DNA from: Pseudothioclava arenosa
GTDB taxonomy: Bacteria; Pseudomonadota; Alphaproteobacteria; Rhodobacterales; Rhodobacteraceae
DNA length: 64,000 nucleotides
Reading direction: 5' to 3'
Assembly (NCBI RefSeq): GCF_002358085.1
Contig: NZ_NTJD01000001.1
Coordinates: 186,001 to 250,000, forward strand
Notes under the pieces: model-generated
Told to the model about the DNA's origin: nothing
What the model saw: the letters and a program-made list of their open reading frames with translations, nothing else
Database searches by the model: none
Made by a program: the position numbers and the translations under genes
In this document: piece by piece, positions 18,253 to 27,990 of the stretch
Numbering within the stretch: the stretch's first letter is position 1
How the letters are laid out: every line of letters starts with the position of its first letter

Positions 18253-18255
18253 TTC

Positions 18256-19965
18256 TCAGCTCCGGATCCCGGCGAAGCGCTGTTGCCAGTCTTCGCGCTC
18301 TTCATCCGCGATCTTGCGGAACAGAACCTCGGGCGTGGTGAAGGCGTGGCCTGCGGGCAAGGTCTCGAGCGCGGCTTTCACATCGCCGGGCCAGCTCCAG
18401 TCGTCGCAGTGCATCGCGCCCATCGTGCCTTCGGCGGCATCGGGGATGAAGGGGGCCGAGAGCACCGCGTAGAGCCGCACGAGGTTCAGCGCGAGGCGCG
18501 CGATGGCGGCGGCCTGCGCGGGGTCGGTCTTGAACACCGACCAGGGCGCCGAGGCCTGCAGATATTCGTTGCCCGCGACCCAGATCGCGCGCAGCTCGCT
18601 CGCCGCCTTGCGGACCTCTTTCTCTTCCATGAACTGCTCGTAGGCGCGGATGCGCGTGGTCAGTTCTTCGATCAGCGCGGCCTCCTGTTCGCCCCAGCTG
18701 CCGCCCTCGGGCACAGCCTCGCCGAATTTCGAGCGGGTGAACTTGGTGATCCGGCTGACGAAATTGCCCAGGACGTCGGCGAGGTCCTTGTTCACCGAGC
18801 CCTGGAAGTTGTCCCAGGTGAATTCCGCGTCCGAGCTTTCGGGCGCGTGGCTCAGGAGCCACCAGCGCCAGTAATCGGCGGGCAGGATTTCGAGCGCCTG
18901 ATCCATGAACACGCCACGCCCGCGCGAGGTCGAGAACTGGCCGCCGTCATAGTTCAGATAGTTGAAGGACTTGATGTAATCCACGAGCTTCCAGGGCTCG
19001 TCGGAGCCGAGGATCGTCGAGGGGAAGGAGAGCGTGTGGAAGGGGACGTTATCCTTGCCCATGAACTGGGTGTAGGTCACGTCGTCGGCGCCCTTGTCGG
19101 TGCGCCACCAGCGTGCCCAGTCGCCCCCCGTCTTGTCGGCCCACTCCTGCGTCGCCGCGATATATTCGATCGGCGCGTCGAACCAGACATAGAAGACCTT
19201 GCCCTCCATGCCTGCCCAGGGCGCGCCCTCGAATTGCGCGGGCACGCCCCAGCTCAGGTCGCGGGTGATGCCACGGTCTTGCAGGCCTTCGCCGTCGAAC
19301 AGCCATTTCTTCGCGATCGAGGTGGTCAGCACCGGCCAGTCGGCCTTGCTGTCGATCCATTCCGCCAGCTTGTCCTTCATCGCCGACTGGCGCAGGAACA
19401 GGTGCTTGGTTTCGCGCATTTCCAGATCGGTCGAGCCCGAGATCACCGAATGCGGGTTGATCAGGTCCACCGGATCGAGCTGTTTCGTGCAATTGTCGCA
19501 CTGATCGCCGCGCGCGCTGTCATAGCCGCAGTTCGGGCAGGTGCCCTCGATATAGCGATCGGGCAGGAAGCGGCCATCAGCCACCGAATACATCTGTTGT
19601 TCGGTGACTTCGCGGATCAGCCCGTTTTCGGCGAGTTGCTTGGCGAAATGCTGGGTCAGCGCGCGGTTCTGGGCGCTGGACGAGCGACCGAAATGGTCAA
19701 ACGACAGGCGGAAGCCGCGCGCGATCTCGGCCTGAACGTCATGCATCTCGGCGCAGTAATCGGCAACCGGCTTGCCAGCCTTGGCGGCGGCGAGTTCAGC
19801 GGGGGTGCCGTGTTCATCGGTGGCGCAGATGAACATCACCTCATTGCCGCGCGCGCGCTGGTAGCGGGCGAACAGATCGGCGGGCAGTTGCGAGCCGACA
19901 AGGTTGCCCAGGTGCTTGATACCGTTGATGTAGGGGATAGCCGAGGTGATGAGGTGCCGCGCCAT
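18256..19965 (-). CDS. metG: Methionyl-tRNA synthetase
   Basis: 569 residues. The class I signature is [15 protein letters not shown] with HLGN in place of HIGH; a zinc-binding four-cysteine knuckle (CPNC...CDNC) lies near residue 140; the KMSKS loop is replaced by FSTSRG, the form used by the alphaproteobacterial MetG type. The anticodon-binding helical domain fills the last 180 residues. There is no C-terminal tRNA-binding extension. It charges initiator and elongator tRNA-Met. The gene stands alone. Confidence 0.95.
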   Translation of the reverse strand: MARHLITSAIPYINGIKHLGNLVGSQLPADLFARYQRARGNEVMFICATDEHGTPAELAAAKAGKPVADYCAEMHDVQAEIARGFRLSFDHFGRSSSAQNRALTQHFAKQLAENGLIREVTEQQMYSVADGRFLPDRYIEGTCPNCGYDSARGDQCDNCTKQLDPVDLINPHSVISGSTDLEMRETKHLFLRQSAMKDKLAEWIDSKADWPVLTTSIAKKWLFDGEGLQDRGITRDLSWGVPAQFEGAPWAGMEGKVFYVWFDAPIEYIAATQEWADKTGGDWARWWRTDKGADDVTYTQFMGKDNVPFHTLSFPSTILGSDEPWKLVDYIKSFNYLNYDGGQFSTSRGRGVFMDQALEILPADYWRWWLLSHAPESSDAEFTWDNFQGSVNKDLADVLGNFVSRITKFTRSKFGEAVPEGGSWGEQEAALIEELTTRIRAYEQFMEEKEVRKAASELRAIWVAGNEYLQASAPWSVFKTDPAQAAAIARLALNLVRLYAVLSAPFIPDAAEGTMGAMHCDDWSWPGDVKAALETLPAGHAFTTPEVLFRKIADEEREDWQQRFAGIRS

Positions 19966-20033
19966 GTCAGATCCCTTTTGTCCCGTGTTGCGCGGCTTTT
20001 ACTTGGGATTCGGGCCGGAGGCCAGCCCCGCAT

Positions 20034-21065
20034 TCAGGGCAGCGCGGCACGTCCGAAGGTGTCCCGCCAGCGCGCGATGAAGCGGCCGCGTTTCTGCGCG
20101 TCGCGCGCCACCAGCAGCTCGGGGCTGATCGGGATCGGGCGCTCGGCGCTTTCGGGCAACCCGCTGGTGTCCGGGTCGCGCCCGGGGCCTGTCAGCCGGC
20201 TCTCGGTCAGCCGCTGCTGGCCCTCGGGCGAGAGCAGGAAGTTGAGCAGCAAGGCCGCCTCGGGCGCGCCGCCTTTCGGGATCATGTAGGCGCGCGACAG
20301 AAACAGCGTGTAATCGCGCGGACGCACCACGCCGACACTGTCGCGCCGGTTCGCTTCGACGTAGGAGCCAAGCACGTTATAGGCCAGCAGATAGCGACCC
20401 TCGGCCACGCCCTGGATGATCTCGGCCGAACAGCAGGTCGCCACCGCTTCCGCGCGCGCGAACCCTTCGAGCAGCGCGCCGAAGGTGCTGGCTTCGAGGC
20501 TGTCGGCATAGGCGAACAGGTAGCCCAGCCCCGAGGCTTCGATGTCATAGGTGGCGATCCGGCCCCGATGGCGGGGATCATCGCGGCGCATCAGATCGAG
20601 CAGGTCGAAGCGCGTCTGCGGCACGTCTTCGGGCGGCAGGAGCGCACGATTGTAGACGATGACGGCGGCCTCATGGGTGATGCCCCAGATTTCGTCGCGC
20701 CAGCGCCGGGCCTCGGGCAAGGCCAGCGTTTCCGCCGAGCGATAGGGGCTCGCGCAGCCAAAATTCACCAGCTCGACCATCTGATGCACCGCCGAGGACA
20801 AGAGCGCATCCGCACCGCTCCGGCCCGCCTCGCAGTCCTGCAGCGCCAGCGCGTAAAGGTCGTTCGAACCCCATTGCTCGTAATCCACCGCAAGCCCCGG
20901 ATTGCGCGCGACAAAGGCCTCGAGCGTCGGCCCGAGGATCGCGATATCGGTGGTCGAACGCAGCCGGATCGCGGTGGCGCCATCCGCGCCAAAGCGCGTC
21001 CGTGCCTCTTGTGCGGCCGCGGGCAGCGTGAGCAGGGCAAGGGCCAACAGAACGGCACGGATCAT
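20034..21065 (-). CDS. Periplasmic substrate-binding protein linked to TctDE
   Basis: 343 residues with a signal peptide (MIRAVLLALALLTLPAAA). The body resembles ABC-type iron/sulfate/thiosulfate binding proteins (type II periplasmic fold), including a C-terminal LLSPEGQQRLTESRL pattern typical of that group. No ABC permease or ATPase gene is adjacent. Its start overlaps the tctE stop by four bases (ATGA), so it is made together with the sensor kinase. A role as an extracellular sensing partner of TctE is plausible inference. Confidence 0.78.
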   Translation of the reverse strand: MIRAVLLALALLTLPAAAQEARTRFGADGATAIRLRSTTDIAILGPTLEAFVARNPGLAVDYEQWGSNDLYALALQDCEAGRSGADALLSSAVHQMVELVNFGCASPYRSAETLALPEARRWRDEIWGITHEAAVIVYNRALLPPEDVPQTRFDLLDLMRRDDPRHRGRIATYDIEASGLGYLFAYADSLEASTFGALLEGFARAEAVATCCSAEIIQGVAEGRYLLAYNVLGSYVEANRRDSVGVVRPRDYTLFLSRAYMIPKGGAPEAALLLNFLLSPEGQQRLTESRLTGPGRDPDTSGLPESAERPIPISPELLVARDAQKRGRFIARWRDTFGRAALP

Positions 21066-22465
21066 CGGGAGGCCTCCGTCATCTGCGGCAGGATCAGCGA
21101 GACGCGGAACCCCACTGCGCTATGGCCGAAGCGCACCTCGCCCTCGAAGGCCTCGGCCACGGCGCGCAGGATCGACAGGCCGAGCCCCGCGCTTTGCCCG
21201 CGTGACGCTGCGCTGCGCTCGAACCGCGCGCCGATGCGCTCCAGAAGCTCGGGCGGCGGGCCTTGGCCTGCATCCTCGACCCAGAGCGCCGCGCGCCCGT
21301 CTTGCGCCTCGACGCCGATCCGCACCGGCGCCGCGCCATGGCGCAGCGCGTTGTTGAACATGTTCTTGGCCGCCTCGATCAGCGACATCTCATCGGCCAG
21401 AACCTCGACCGGGTCGGGGCCGATCTCCAGCTCGACGGCGGTGCCGGGCGCGAGCAACTCGTGGTCCTGCGTCTCGAAGACCGCCAGCGCGATGTCGCGC
21501 AGGTCGACGGGCTGGCGCGGCACCGAGTCGGTGCGATGAATAACCAGCGCGCGTGACAGCATCTGGTCGAGCAACTCGCCGAGCGACCGGCTGCGCCGCG
21601 CCAGCCGTTCCAGCATCTGGCCGCGCTTCTCCGCGTCGGGTTCGTCGGCGGCCAGCTCGGCCTGCACGCGCAGCGCCGCGACCGGCGTGCGCAACTGATG
21701 CGCCGTGTCCGAAATCAGGTTGCGCATCGAGCCCACCTGCCGGTCGAGGCGGCGCATGAAGCGGTTCATCGCGCCGAGCATCACGCCCACCTCGGCGGGC
21801 ACGGGCGCCTCCATAGGCGTCAGGTCGTAGGGGTCGCGCGCGAGCAATTCGGCCGCGATCCGGTCGAGCGGGCGCAGCGCGCGCCGGATCACCACCAGCG
21901 CCAGCACCATCAGTGCGATGCCGCCAAGCGCCGTCACGATCAGCGCGTTGCGCGTCAGCCCCAGCGCCATGTCGTTGCGCGCCAAGAGCGTCTGGCCCAC
22001 TGTCACCGTCACCGCGCCCGAGTAATCGCGCTCGGCAAAGCGGCGGGTGAGGGTGACGAAGCGCGCGGCCTCGCCCTGCAGCGTGCCGTCGAAAAACGCG
22101 GGGCGACCGGGCTGGCTGCGGGCGGGCGGGGCGGGTTGCACGGTGGCGTGCCCGGTCAGGAGCCGCCCCTCGGCATCGCGCAGCGCATAGCCGATGCGGT
22201 CCTGCGCCGCGAGGCCCAGCAACTGGAACGCAGAGACCGGCAGGTCGGCCACCGGCTCGCCCGCCTCGATGATGATCGTCTCGGCAATGTCATTCGCCGC
22301 GCCCAGCAGCAGCCTGTCAAAAGCGGTGCGCGCCGCCTGCCGCCCATAGCCGAAACTGGCCAGCGCGACGACGACGCCCCCCACCAGCAAAAGCGACAGC
22401 ACCCCCATCGCGACGCGCAGGCCCAGCGAGCGTTCGGCGCGGGGAAGGGGGGCGGCCTCAGCCAT
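21062..22465 (-). CDS. tctE: Sensor histidine kinase TctE
   Basis: 467 residues from the ATG at 22465, which overlaps the end of tctD by eight bases. A first membrane span (residues 17-40), a sensor region of about 130 residues, a second span (175-195), HAMP, then the H-box SDTAHQLRTPVA with His256 and an ATPase domain (NALRHGAAP; GQGPPPELLERIGARFERS; GLGLSI). It phosphorylates TctD, probably in response to a tricarboxylate, since tctCBA is divergent from it. Confidence 0.9.
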   Translation of the reverse strand: MAEAAPLPRAERSLGLRVAMGVLSLLLVGGVVVALASFGYGRQAARTAFDRLLLGAANDIAETIIIEAGEPVADLPVSAFQLLGLAAQDRIGYALRDAEGRLLTGHATVQPAPPARSQPGRPAFFDGTLQGEAARFVTLTRRFAERDYSGAVTVTVGQTLLARNDMALGLTRNALIVTALGGIALMVLALVVIRRALRPLDRIAAELLARDPYDLTPMEAPVPAEVGVMLGAMNRFMRRLDRQVGSMRNLISDTAHQLRTPVAALRVQAELAADEPDAEKRGQMLERLARRSRSLGELLDQMLSRALVIHRTDSVPRQPVDLRDIALAVFETQDHELLAPGTAVELEIGPDPVEVLADEMSLIEAAKNMFNNALRHGAAPVRIGVEAQDGRAALWVEDAGQGPPPELLERIGARFERSAASRGQSAGLGLSILRAVAEAFEGEVRFGHSAVGFRVSLILPQMTEASR

Positions 22466-23129
22466 TGGCGGCAATCCGGTAGCCGAGCCGTCGTTGGGTC
22501 TCGATCGTCACGCCCGCGCCCGCGAGCTTCTTGCGCAGCCGCGCGATATACAGCTCGATCGCGTTCAGCCCGACATCGGCATCGTTGAAGGTGAACAGCC
22601 CGTCATAAAGGCGCTCTTTCGAGATCACCTGCCCCTGATGGCGCAGCAGCAGCGCCAGCAATGCCGCCTCGCGCCGGGTCAGGTCGAGCGGGTCGTCGCC
22701 CAGCCGCGCGGTCATCGTCGCGGGCGAGAATTCCAGCCGCCCAAGCCGGATCGCATCGCTTTTCTGCGTGGCATCGCGGCGGATCAGGGCGCGCAGACGG
22801 GCCTCCAGCTCGCGCTGGTCGAAGGGTTTCACGAGGTAGTCGTCGGCGCCCAGATCCAGCGCCGAGACCCTTTGATCGACGGAAAACAGCGCCGTCAGCA
22901 TCAGCACCGGCGTGCGATCACCGCGAGCACGCAGCCGCGCCAGAAGCTCGGTGCCGGTGCCGTCGGGCAGGTTGATATCGAGCACCAGCGCGTCATAGCT
23001 CTGCACCGCGAGGTGATCCCAGGCGGCTTCGCAGCTTTCGGCGATGTCGCAGGCCATGCCCGCCCGCCCGAGCCGGATCGCCACCGCCTCGGCCATGTCC
23101 ATCGCATCCTCGACGATCAGGATTCGCAT
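22458..23129 (-). CDS. tctD: OmpR-type response regulator TctD
   Basis: 223 residues from MRILIVED at 23129; the longer frame lacks family sequence. The receiver domain has the phospho-acceptor Asp51 (LVLDINLPDG), an acidic pair at 7-8 and Lys101 (LVKPF). The C-terminal winged helix carries the LTRREAALLALLLRHQG and IELYIARLRKKL signatures. It should activate tctCBA, whose start is 161 bases away on the other strand. Confidence 0.92.
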   Translation of the reverse strand: MRILIVEDAMDMAEAVAIRLGRAGMACDIAESCEAAWDHLAVQSYDALVLDINLPDGTGTELLARLRARGDRTPVLMLTALFSVDQRVSALDLGADDYLVKPFDQRELEARLRALIRRDATQKSDAIRLGRLEFSPATMTARLGDDPLDLTRREAALLALLLRHQGQVISKERLYDGLFTFNDADVGLNAIELYIARLRKKLAGAGVTIETQRRLGYRIAANG

Positions 23130-23290
23130 CTTTCCCCCCGATCCGCGCCGGCCTGTCGGGCCGATGACAGCTTCGCGACAGCTTGGCGCGGTAATCCCAG
23201 TCATAGCCGAGCGCGTGGAGGCCGCAAAGTGCGGATGCGCCGGCGGGGATATCGCGGCCCGAAGGCCGCTCTTACGGAGGAGAACTCATC

Positions 23291-24277
23291 ATGATCAAGG
23301 CAACCCGCCTGACCGTCGCCGCCCTGCTGTTGGGCGCGAGCGCGCTGACCGCTTCGGCCGAAGGCTTCATGCCCGCCAACCCCGAATGCATCGCGCCCGC
23401 GAACCCGGGCGGCGGCTGGGATTTCACCTGCCGCCAGGTCGGCAAGTCGCTGCAGGACCAGGGGCTGATCGACAAGACCATGCAGGTCTCGAACCTCGCC
23501 GGTGGCGGTGGTGGCGTGGCCTATGCCGAGGTGGTCAACAAGCGCAATGATAACAATGACCTGATCGTGGCGGCCTCGTCGGCGACGGCGACGCGCCTCG
23601 CGCAGGGCGCCTATCCGGGCAACACCAAGGACCAGGTGCGCTGGCTCGCCTCGGTCGGCGCCGATTACGGCGTGATCGCGGTGGCGGCGAACAGCCCGAT
23701 CACCACGCTTCCCGAGCTGCTCGAGCAGATCAAGACCGACCCGACTACCATCTCGGTCGCGGGTGGTTCGGCCGTGGGCGGTTGGGACCACCTCAAGGTG
23801 CTGATCGCGGCCAACGCTTATGGCGTCGAGGATGTGCGCTCGGTCAAATACATCGCCTTTGACGGCGGCGGCGAGGCGGTGACGCAACTTCTGGCGGGCT
23901 CGGTTCAGGCCTTCACGGGCGACATTTCCGAGGCCAAGGGCTTTGTCGACTCGGGCGACATCAAGGTGATCGCGGTGCTCGCACCCGAGCGCCTCGGCGG
24001 CGAATTCGGCAAGTTCCCGACCGCGAAGGAGCAGGGCGTGGACGCGATCGGCGCGAACTGGCGAGGCTTCTATGCGCCGGGCGGCATGTCGGACGAGGCC
24101 TATGCCGGCTGGGTCGAAAAGATCGGCGCGCTCTACGCCTCGGACGAATGGAAGGGCATCATGGAGGCCAACGGCCTTGCGCCGCTCGACCTGCAGGGCC
24201 CGGCCTTCGAGCAATTCGTCTCGGACTCGGTCGCCCAGATCGAATCGATTTCGAAAGAGATCGGCATCATCAAGTAA
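23291..24277 (+). CDS. tctC: Tripartite tricarboxylate transporter binding protein TctC
   Basis: 328 residues with a signal peptide (MIKATRLTVAALLLGAS, cleavage after ASA). It belongs to the Bug/TctC periplasmic family: the N-terminal CIAPANPGGGWDFTCR beta-strand-loop pattern and the AGGSAVGGWDH ligand loop are seen. It captures a tricarboxylate or related acid for TctBA. GGAGGAGAACTCATC before the ATG is a strong ribosome site. First gene of tctCBA. Confidence 0.92.
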   Translation: MIKATRLTVAALLLGASALTASAEGFMPANPECIAPANPGGGWDFTCRQVGKSLQDQGLIDKTMQVSNLAGGGGGVAYAEVVNKRNDNNDLIVAASSATATRLAQGAYPGNTKDQVRWLASVGADYGVIAVAANSPITTLPELLEQIKTDPTTISVAGGSAVGGWDHLKVLIAANAYGVEDVRSVKYIAFDGGGEAVTQLLAGSVQAFTGDISEAKGFVDSGDIKVIAVLAPERLGGEFGKFPTAKEQGVDAIGANWRGFYAPGGMSDEAYAGWVEKIGALYASDEWKGIMEANGLAPLDLQGPAFEQFVSDSVAQIESISKEIGIIK

Positions 24278-24360
24278 GCGCTCTCTCTCGCGCTACTTGA
24301 AAACGGGGGCGGCTCGGGCCTGTGCCGCCCCCACCTTTTCCGCCGTTTCAGGAGAGCGTC

Positions 24361-24792
24361 ATGTCTGACCGTATCTTCGGTGCATTCGGGGTGGCCCTTG
24401 CGATCTTCTATGCCTTCGCGGCGCTGGCGATCGAAGAGAGCTTCCTGTCGGATGCCGTGGGCCCCAAGGCCTTCCCGCTCATCATTGCCACTATCCTCGG
24501 CCTGTCCTCGGCGCTGATCGCGCTGCGCCCCGATGCCGCGCCGCATTGGCCGAGCCTTAGCCGCCTCGCCGAGATCGCCGCCGCGATCGTGGTGCTCGCG
24601 CTTTACGCCGAACTGTTGCCCGAACTGGGCTTCGTGATCGCCACCGCGCTCGCCGCCACCTACCTGAGCTGGCGCCTCGGCTCGGCACCGCTGGGCGCCG
24701 CGCTGACGGGCGTCGGGATCTCGCTGGGCATCTACACCATTTTCCACCTCGTGCTCGATCTGTCGCTCGCGCGCGGGCCGCTGGGCTTCTGA
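24361..24792 (+). CDS. tctB: Tripartite tricarboxylate transporter small membrane subunit TctB
   Basis: 143 residues from the ATG at 24361 (a GGAGAGCGTC ribosome site precedes it). Four membrane spans are visible, with the family pattern VGPKAFPLIIATILGL after the first. TctB is the small inner-membrane subunit that pairs with TctA. It ends ten bases before tctA. Confidence 0.88.
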   Translation: MSDRIFGAFGVALAIFYAFAALAIEESFLSDAVGPKAFPLIIATILGLSSALIALRPDAAPHWPSLSRLAEIAAAIVVLALYAELLPELGFVIATALAATYLSWRLGSAPLGAALTGVGISLGIYTIFHLVLDLSLARGPLGF

Positions 24793-24802
24793 GGAGGGTC
24801 CC

Positions 24803-26341
24803 ATGGACTTGTTGAACTCACTCGCAGATGGCTTTTCCATTGCGCTGACCTGGCAAAACCTTGGCCTGGCGCTTCTGGGCTGTTTCCTGGGCACGATCAT
24901 GGGCGCGCTGCCGGGGCTTGGCCCGTCGAACGGCGTGGCGATCCTGATCCCTCTGGCCTTCACGCTGGGGCTCGGAGCGACGCCCGCGCTGATCTTGCTG
25001 ACCTCGGTCTATTACGGGGCGATGTATGGCGGGCGGATCAGCTCGATCCTCTTGAACATCCCGGGCGACGAGCCGGCGATGATGACCTGCCTTGACGGCT
25101 ATCCGATGGCGCGGGCCGGGCAGGCCGGGCAGGCGCTGGCGATCTCGGGGCTCGCGTCCTTCGTGGGCTCGTTTCTGGCGACTTGGGGGCTGATCCTGCT
25201 GGCGCCGCAGCTGGTGAAAATCGCGCTTCTGTTCGGCCCGGCCGAGTATTTCGCGCTCTTCGCGCTGGCCTTCATGACGCTGGGCGGGGTCAGCTCGACC
25301 AATCAGGCGAAATCGGCCTTTGCCGCCGCGCTGGGCCTTGGGCTTGCGATGATCGGGGTCGATACCCAGACCGGCGTGCCGCGCTTCACCTTCGGCGAGG
25401 TGCATCTTTATGACGGCATCGACTTCCTCGTGGCGATCGTTGGGCTGTTCGCCCTGTCCGAGGTGTTCATCTTCCTCGAAGAGCGCCACGGTTCTGCCTC
25501 GGCCGAGGGCTGCAAGATGGAGATCGGCCGTCTGACGCCGCCCTGGTCGATGATCAAGCAATGCACGCCGACGATGCTGCGCACCTCCGGGCTGGGCTTC
25601 CTTGCCGGGGTGCTGCCGGGGGCGGGGGCCTCGCTGGGCTCGTTCATCTCGTACTCGATGGAAAAACGCCTCGTCGACAAAGAGGGCACCTTCGGCAAGG
25701 GCGACCCGCGCGGTGTCGCTGCCCCCGAGGCGGGCAATAACGCCGCCGCGGGCGGGGCGCTGGTGCCGATGCTGGCGCTCGGCGTGCCGGGCTCGGGCAC
25801 CACGGCGGTGCTGCTGGCGGTTCTGCTGTCGCTGAACATCACGCCGGGGCCCTTGCTGTTCACGCAGAACCCCGATGTGGTCTGGGGCCTGATCGCGGCG
25901 CTCTTCATCGCGAACTTCATGCTCTTGGCGATGAACATTCCGATGGTGGGCCTGTTCACCCGCGTGCTTCTGGTGCCGCCGCGCATCCTGATGCCGCTGG
26001 TGGCGATGGTCAGCTTCGTCGGCATCTACGGCATCTCGGGTTCAAGCTTCGACCTGCTGGTGATGATCGGTTTCGGGATCATGGGCTGGGTGCTGCGCAA
26101 GCTCGACGTGCCGCTGGTGCCGATCATCCTTGGCACGCTGCTGGGCAACGCGATGGAATCGAACCTGCGCCGCGCTGTGACCATCGACAATGGCGACTGG
26201 TTCACGCTGATCGACAGCCCGCTTTCGATCGGGCTCTGGGCGGTGGCGATCGTGGGCTTCGTGCTGCCGCTGATCGTGGGCCGCGTGGTGCGCGCCAAGA
26301 TGCACGAGCGGGGCGACGCCGAGGGCAGCATCAGCGACTGA
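24803..26341 (+). CDS. tctA: Tripartite tricarboxylate transporter large membrane subunit TctA
   Basis: 512 residues, about 11-12 membrane spans. The family signature GALPGLGPSNGVAILIPLAF lies near residues 34-53, repeated in inverted-topology form as AGVLPGAGASLGSFISY near 268-284; VPEAGNN-like APEAGNNAAAGG and ALGVPGSGTTA also match TctA. It is the transport channel, driven by ion gradient. Last gene of tctCBA; a terminator follows. Confidence 0.94.
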   Translation: MDLLNSLADGFSIALTWQNLGLALLGCFLGTIMGALPGLGPSNGVAILIPLAFTLGLGATPALILLTSVYYGAMYGGRISSILLNIPGDEPAMMTCLDGYPMARAGQAGQALAISGLASFVGSFLATWGLILLAPQLVKIALLFGPAEYFALFALAFMTLGGVSSTNQAKSAFAAALGLGLAMIGVDTQTGVPRFTFGEVHLYDGIDFLVAIVGLFALSEVFIFLEERHGSASAEGCKMEIGRLTPPWSMIKQCTPTMLRTSGLGFLAGVLPGAGASLGSFISYSMEKRLVDKEGTFGKGDPRGVAAPEAGNNAAAGGALVPMLALGVPGSGTTAVLLAVLLSLNITPGPLLFTQNPDVVWGLIAALFIANFMLLAMNIPMVGLFTRVLLVPPRILMPLVAMVSFVGIYGISGSSFDLLVMIGFGIMGWVLRKLDVPLVPIILGTLLGNAMESNLRRAVTIDNGDWFTLIDSPLSIGLWAVAIVGFVLPLIVGRVVRAKMHERGDAEGSISD

Positions 26342-26374
26342 TCGGGCTCGACGTTCTCCTCCCGAGCCCGCCTC

Positions 26375-26405
26375 GCCCCGTCCGGTCATGCCGGGCGGGG
26401 CTTTT
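26375..26405 (+). terminator. Terminator after tctA
   Basis: The stem GCCCCGTCCGG / CCGGGCGGGGC has a five-base loop and is followed by TTTT. It overlaps the last codons of the convergent glycosyltransferase gene. Confidence 0.75.
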
Positions 26406-27495
26406 CGTTGAGCCCTGCGGCGATGGCATCGCGCAGGGCCTCGGCCGAGGCATGGCGCACCATCCAGTCCCGCCCCGCCGCGATCAGCGCCTCGCCGCGC
26501 GCGGGGTCGGCCTGCAGGCGCAGGATCTGCGCGACGAACTCAGGCGCGGTTTCGGCGGGCAGGTAATGGAGGCCCGGCGTCAGCCCATGGCCCTCCACCG
26601 CCTTGGCCGAAGCCACGATTGGCCGCCCGACCCGCAACGCCTCAAGCACCTTGATCCGCGTGCCGCCGCCCTCAAGGATGGGCATCACCGCGACGCTCGC
26701 CCGGTCGTAAAGCGGCGCGGGATCGCCCGGATCGGCCGGCAGCCGCAACCCCGCCACGCCCCGCGCCGCCGCGAGCAGATCGGGCGCCGGATCGCGCCCG
26801 GCAACCACCGCCTCGGCGCCGGGCAGAGACGCGCGTAGCCCGGGCAGGATGCCCTCGATCAGCATCCGTGCCGCGCCGATATTTGGCGGATAGCCCAGAT
26901 GCGCCATGAACAGGAGCCGTGGTGCCCGCGCGGGCCGCAGCGGCATCGGGCGCGCCCAGGGCGGGGGCGCGTTCGGCACGACATGGGCGGGCGTGGCGAT
27001 GCCAAGGCTTCGCGCCCGCGCGATGTCGGCCTCCGAGCAGCACCAGAGCGCCGCGCCCCAGGCCGCAATCGCGCGGTCGGCGTCCTCGGCGGCGCGCCAG
27101 CCGGCGGCCAGCCGGGCTGCGGCATTCGGATTTTCGGCAAGGTCCATCTCCTGCAAAAGCAGGCTCTCGACATTGTGGAAATCGACGATCCGGCGGGCAT
27201 GGGGCAGGGCGCGGCGCAGCGGTTCGGCCAGCCGTAACAGCCCGACGCCGCCCAACACCACGACATCGGGCGCAAAATCGGTGATCTCGTGGAGGGCCTG
27301 CGCGATCGCCTCGGCGGACAGCGGCAGTACCGTGCGCGGGCAGACCTCTGGCGCATCCCGGCCACGCAGATTGCTGGCTCCGATCACCCGCAGCGGCCCG
27401 AGCGCGCGCAGCCCTTCGGCGAGGCCGTGGTTGCGGATATCCGCCCCGGACACCGGCGTGTCAAACGCTTCGAGGATGACATGAACGATGCGCAT
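26386..27495 (-). CDS. Glycosyltransferase, GT4-like
   Basis: 369 residues from MRIVHVILEAFDTPVSG at 27495; the minus frame continues upstream only as antisense of the acyl ligase gene. Two Rossmann-like halves are seen; the C-terminal half has PILEGGGTRIKVLEALRVGRPIVAS, where the GGG(T)R(I)K and E residues bind the nucleotide-sugar phosphate in GT4 enzymes. The N-terminal part has DFHNVES. Donor and acceptor are unknown, and there is no polysaccharide cluster nearby. Confidence 0.85.
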   Translation of the reverse strand: MRIVHVILEAFDTPVSGADIRNHGLAEGLRALGPLRVIGASNLRGRDAPEVCPRTVLPLSAEAIAQALHEITDFAPDVVVLGGVGLLRLAEPLRRALPHARRIVDFHNVESLLLQEMDLAENPNAAARLAAGWRAAEDADRAIAAWGAALWCCSEADIARARSLGIATPAHVVPNAPPPWARPMPLRPARAPRLLFMAHLGYPPNIGAARMLIEGILPGLRASLPGAEAVVAGRDPAPDLLAAARGVAGLRLPADPGDPAPLYDRASVAVMPILEGGGTRIKVLEALRVGRPIVASAKAVEGHGLTPGLHYLPAETAPEFVAQILRLQADPARGEALIAAGRDWMVRHASAEALRDAIAAGLNEKPRPA

Positions 27496-27630
27496 CGGGG
27501 ACTCCTGTCGCTCAGAAATACCCCAGCTTTGCGCGCAACTCAACCTGAGGTGGTGCGCGCGGGTTGACAGGCCCCCCCACGAAGGCTGATCTGGCGCGCA
27601 AGAGGCCCGCAACCCGAGGAAAACGTGCCC

Positions 27631-27963
27631 ATGCCCAATCTCAAGATCCATGTCGAAGAGGCGCTCTGGCACGAGCGCGGCGCGGCCCTGCGCGCAGCCC
27701 TGCCCGAGATCCGCGCCTTGCTCTGCGACCGGCTTTCGGTGCCGCCCGGCGCGTGCCAGCTCGCGCTGATCCCGGTCTGGGGGCTTGACGGGCAACCGCA
27801 GATCAACGCCGAGCTGCACATCTTGCCCCGTTCTGAGCGCACGCCCGATCTGCTGCGCGCGCTGGCCGCCGATCTGCGTGCCGAAGTGGCGCGGGCCGCG
27901 CCTGCCGAGGTTGCGGTGCGGATCGGACAGCTCGATCCGACGACCTATATCGCGCTGAAATAA
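27631..27963 (+). CDS. Small tautomerase-like protein
   Basis: 110 residues from the ATG at 27631. I prefer this start over the GTG at 27625 because it yields Met-Pro, and an N-terminal proline is the catalytic base of the tautomerase/5-carboxymethyl-2-hydroxymuconate isomerase superfamily. The length and the beta-alpha-beta pattern (PNLKIHVEEALW, a helix, then CQLALIPVWGL) fit that family loosely. It lies 27 bases before an acyl-CoA ligase gene and probably shares its transcript. The assignment is tentative. Confidence 0.6.
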   Translation: MPNLKIHVEEALWHERGAALRAALPEIRALLCDRLSVPPGACQLALIPVWGLDGQPQINAELHILPRSERTPDLLRALAADLRAEVARAAPAEVAVRIGQLDPTTYIALK

Positions 27964-27990
27964 GCACGCCCGGAGCATGAGGACGAGCGA

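Noticed and set aside
18220-20289. Plus-strand frame of 689 codons across metG
   Set aside because: It is the antisense frame of metG; the metG motifs on the minus strand are decisive.
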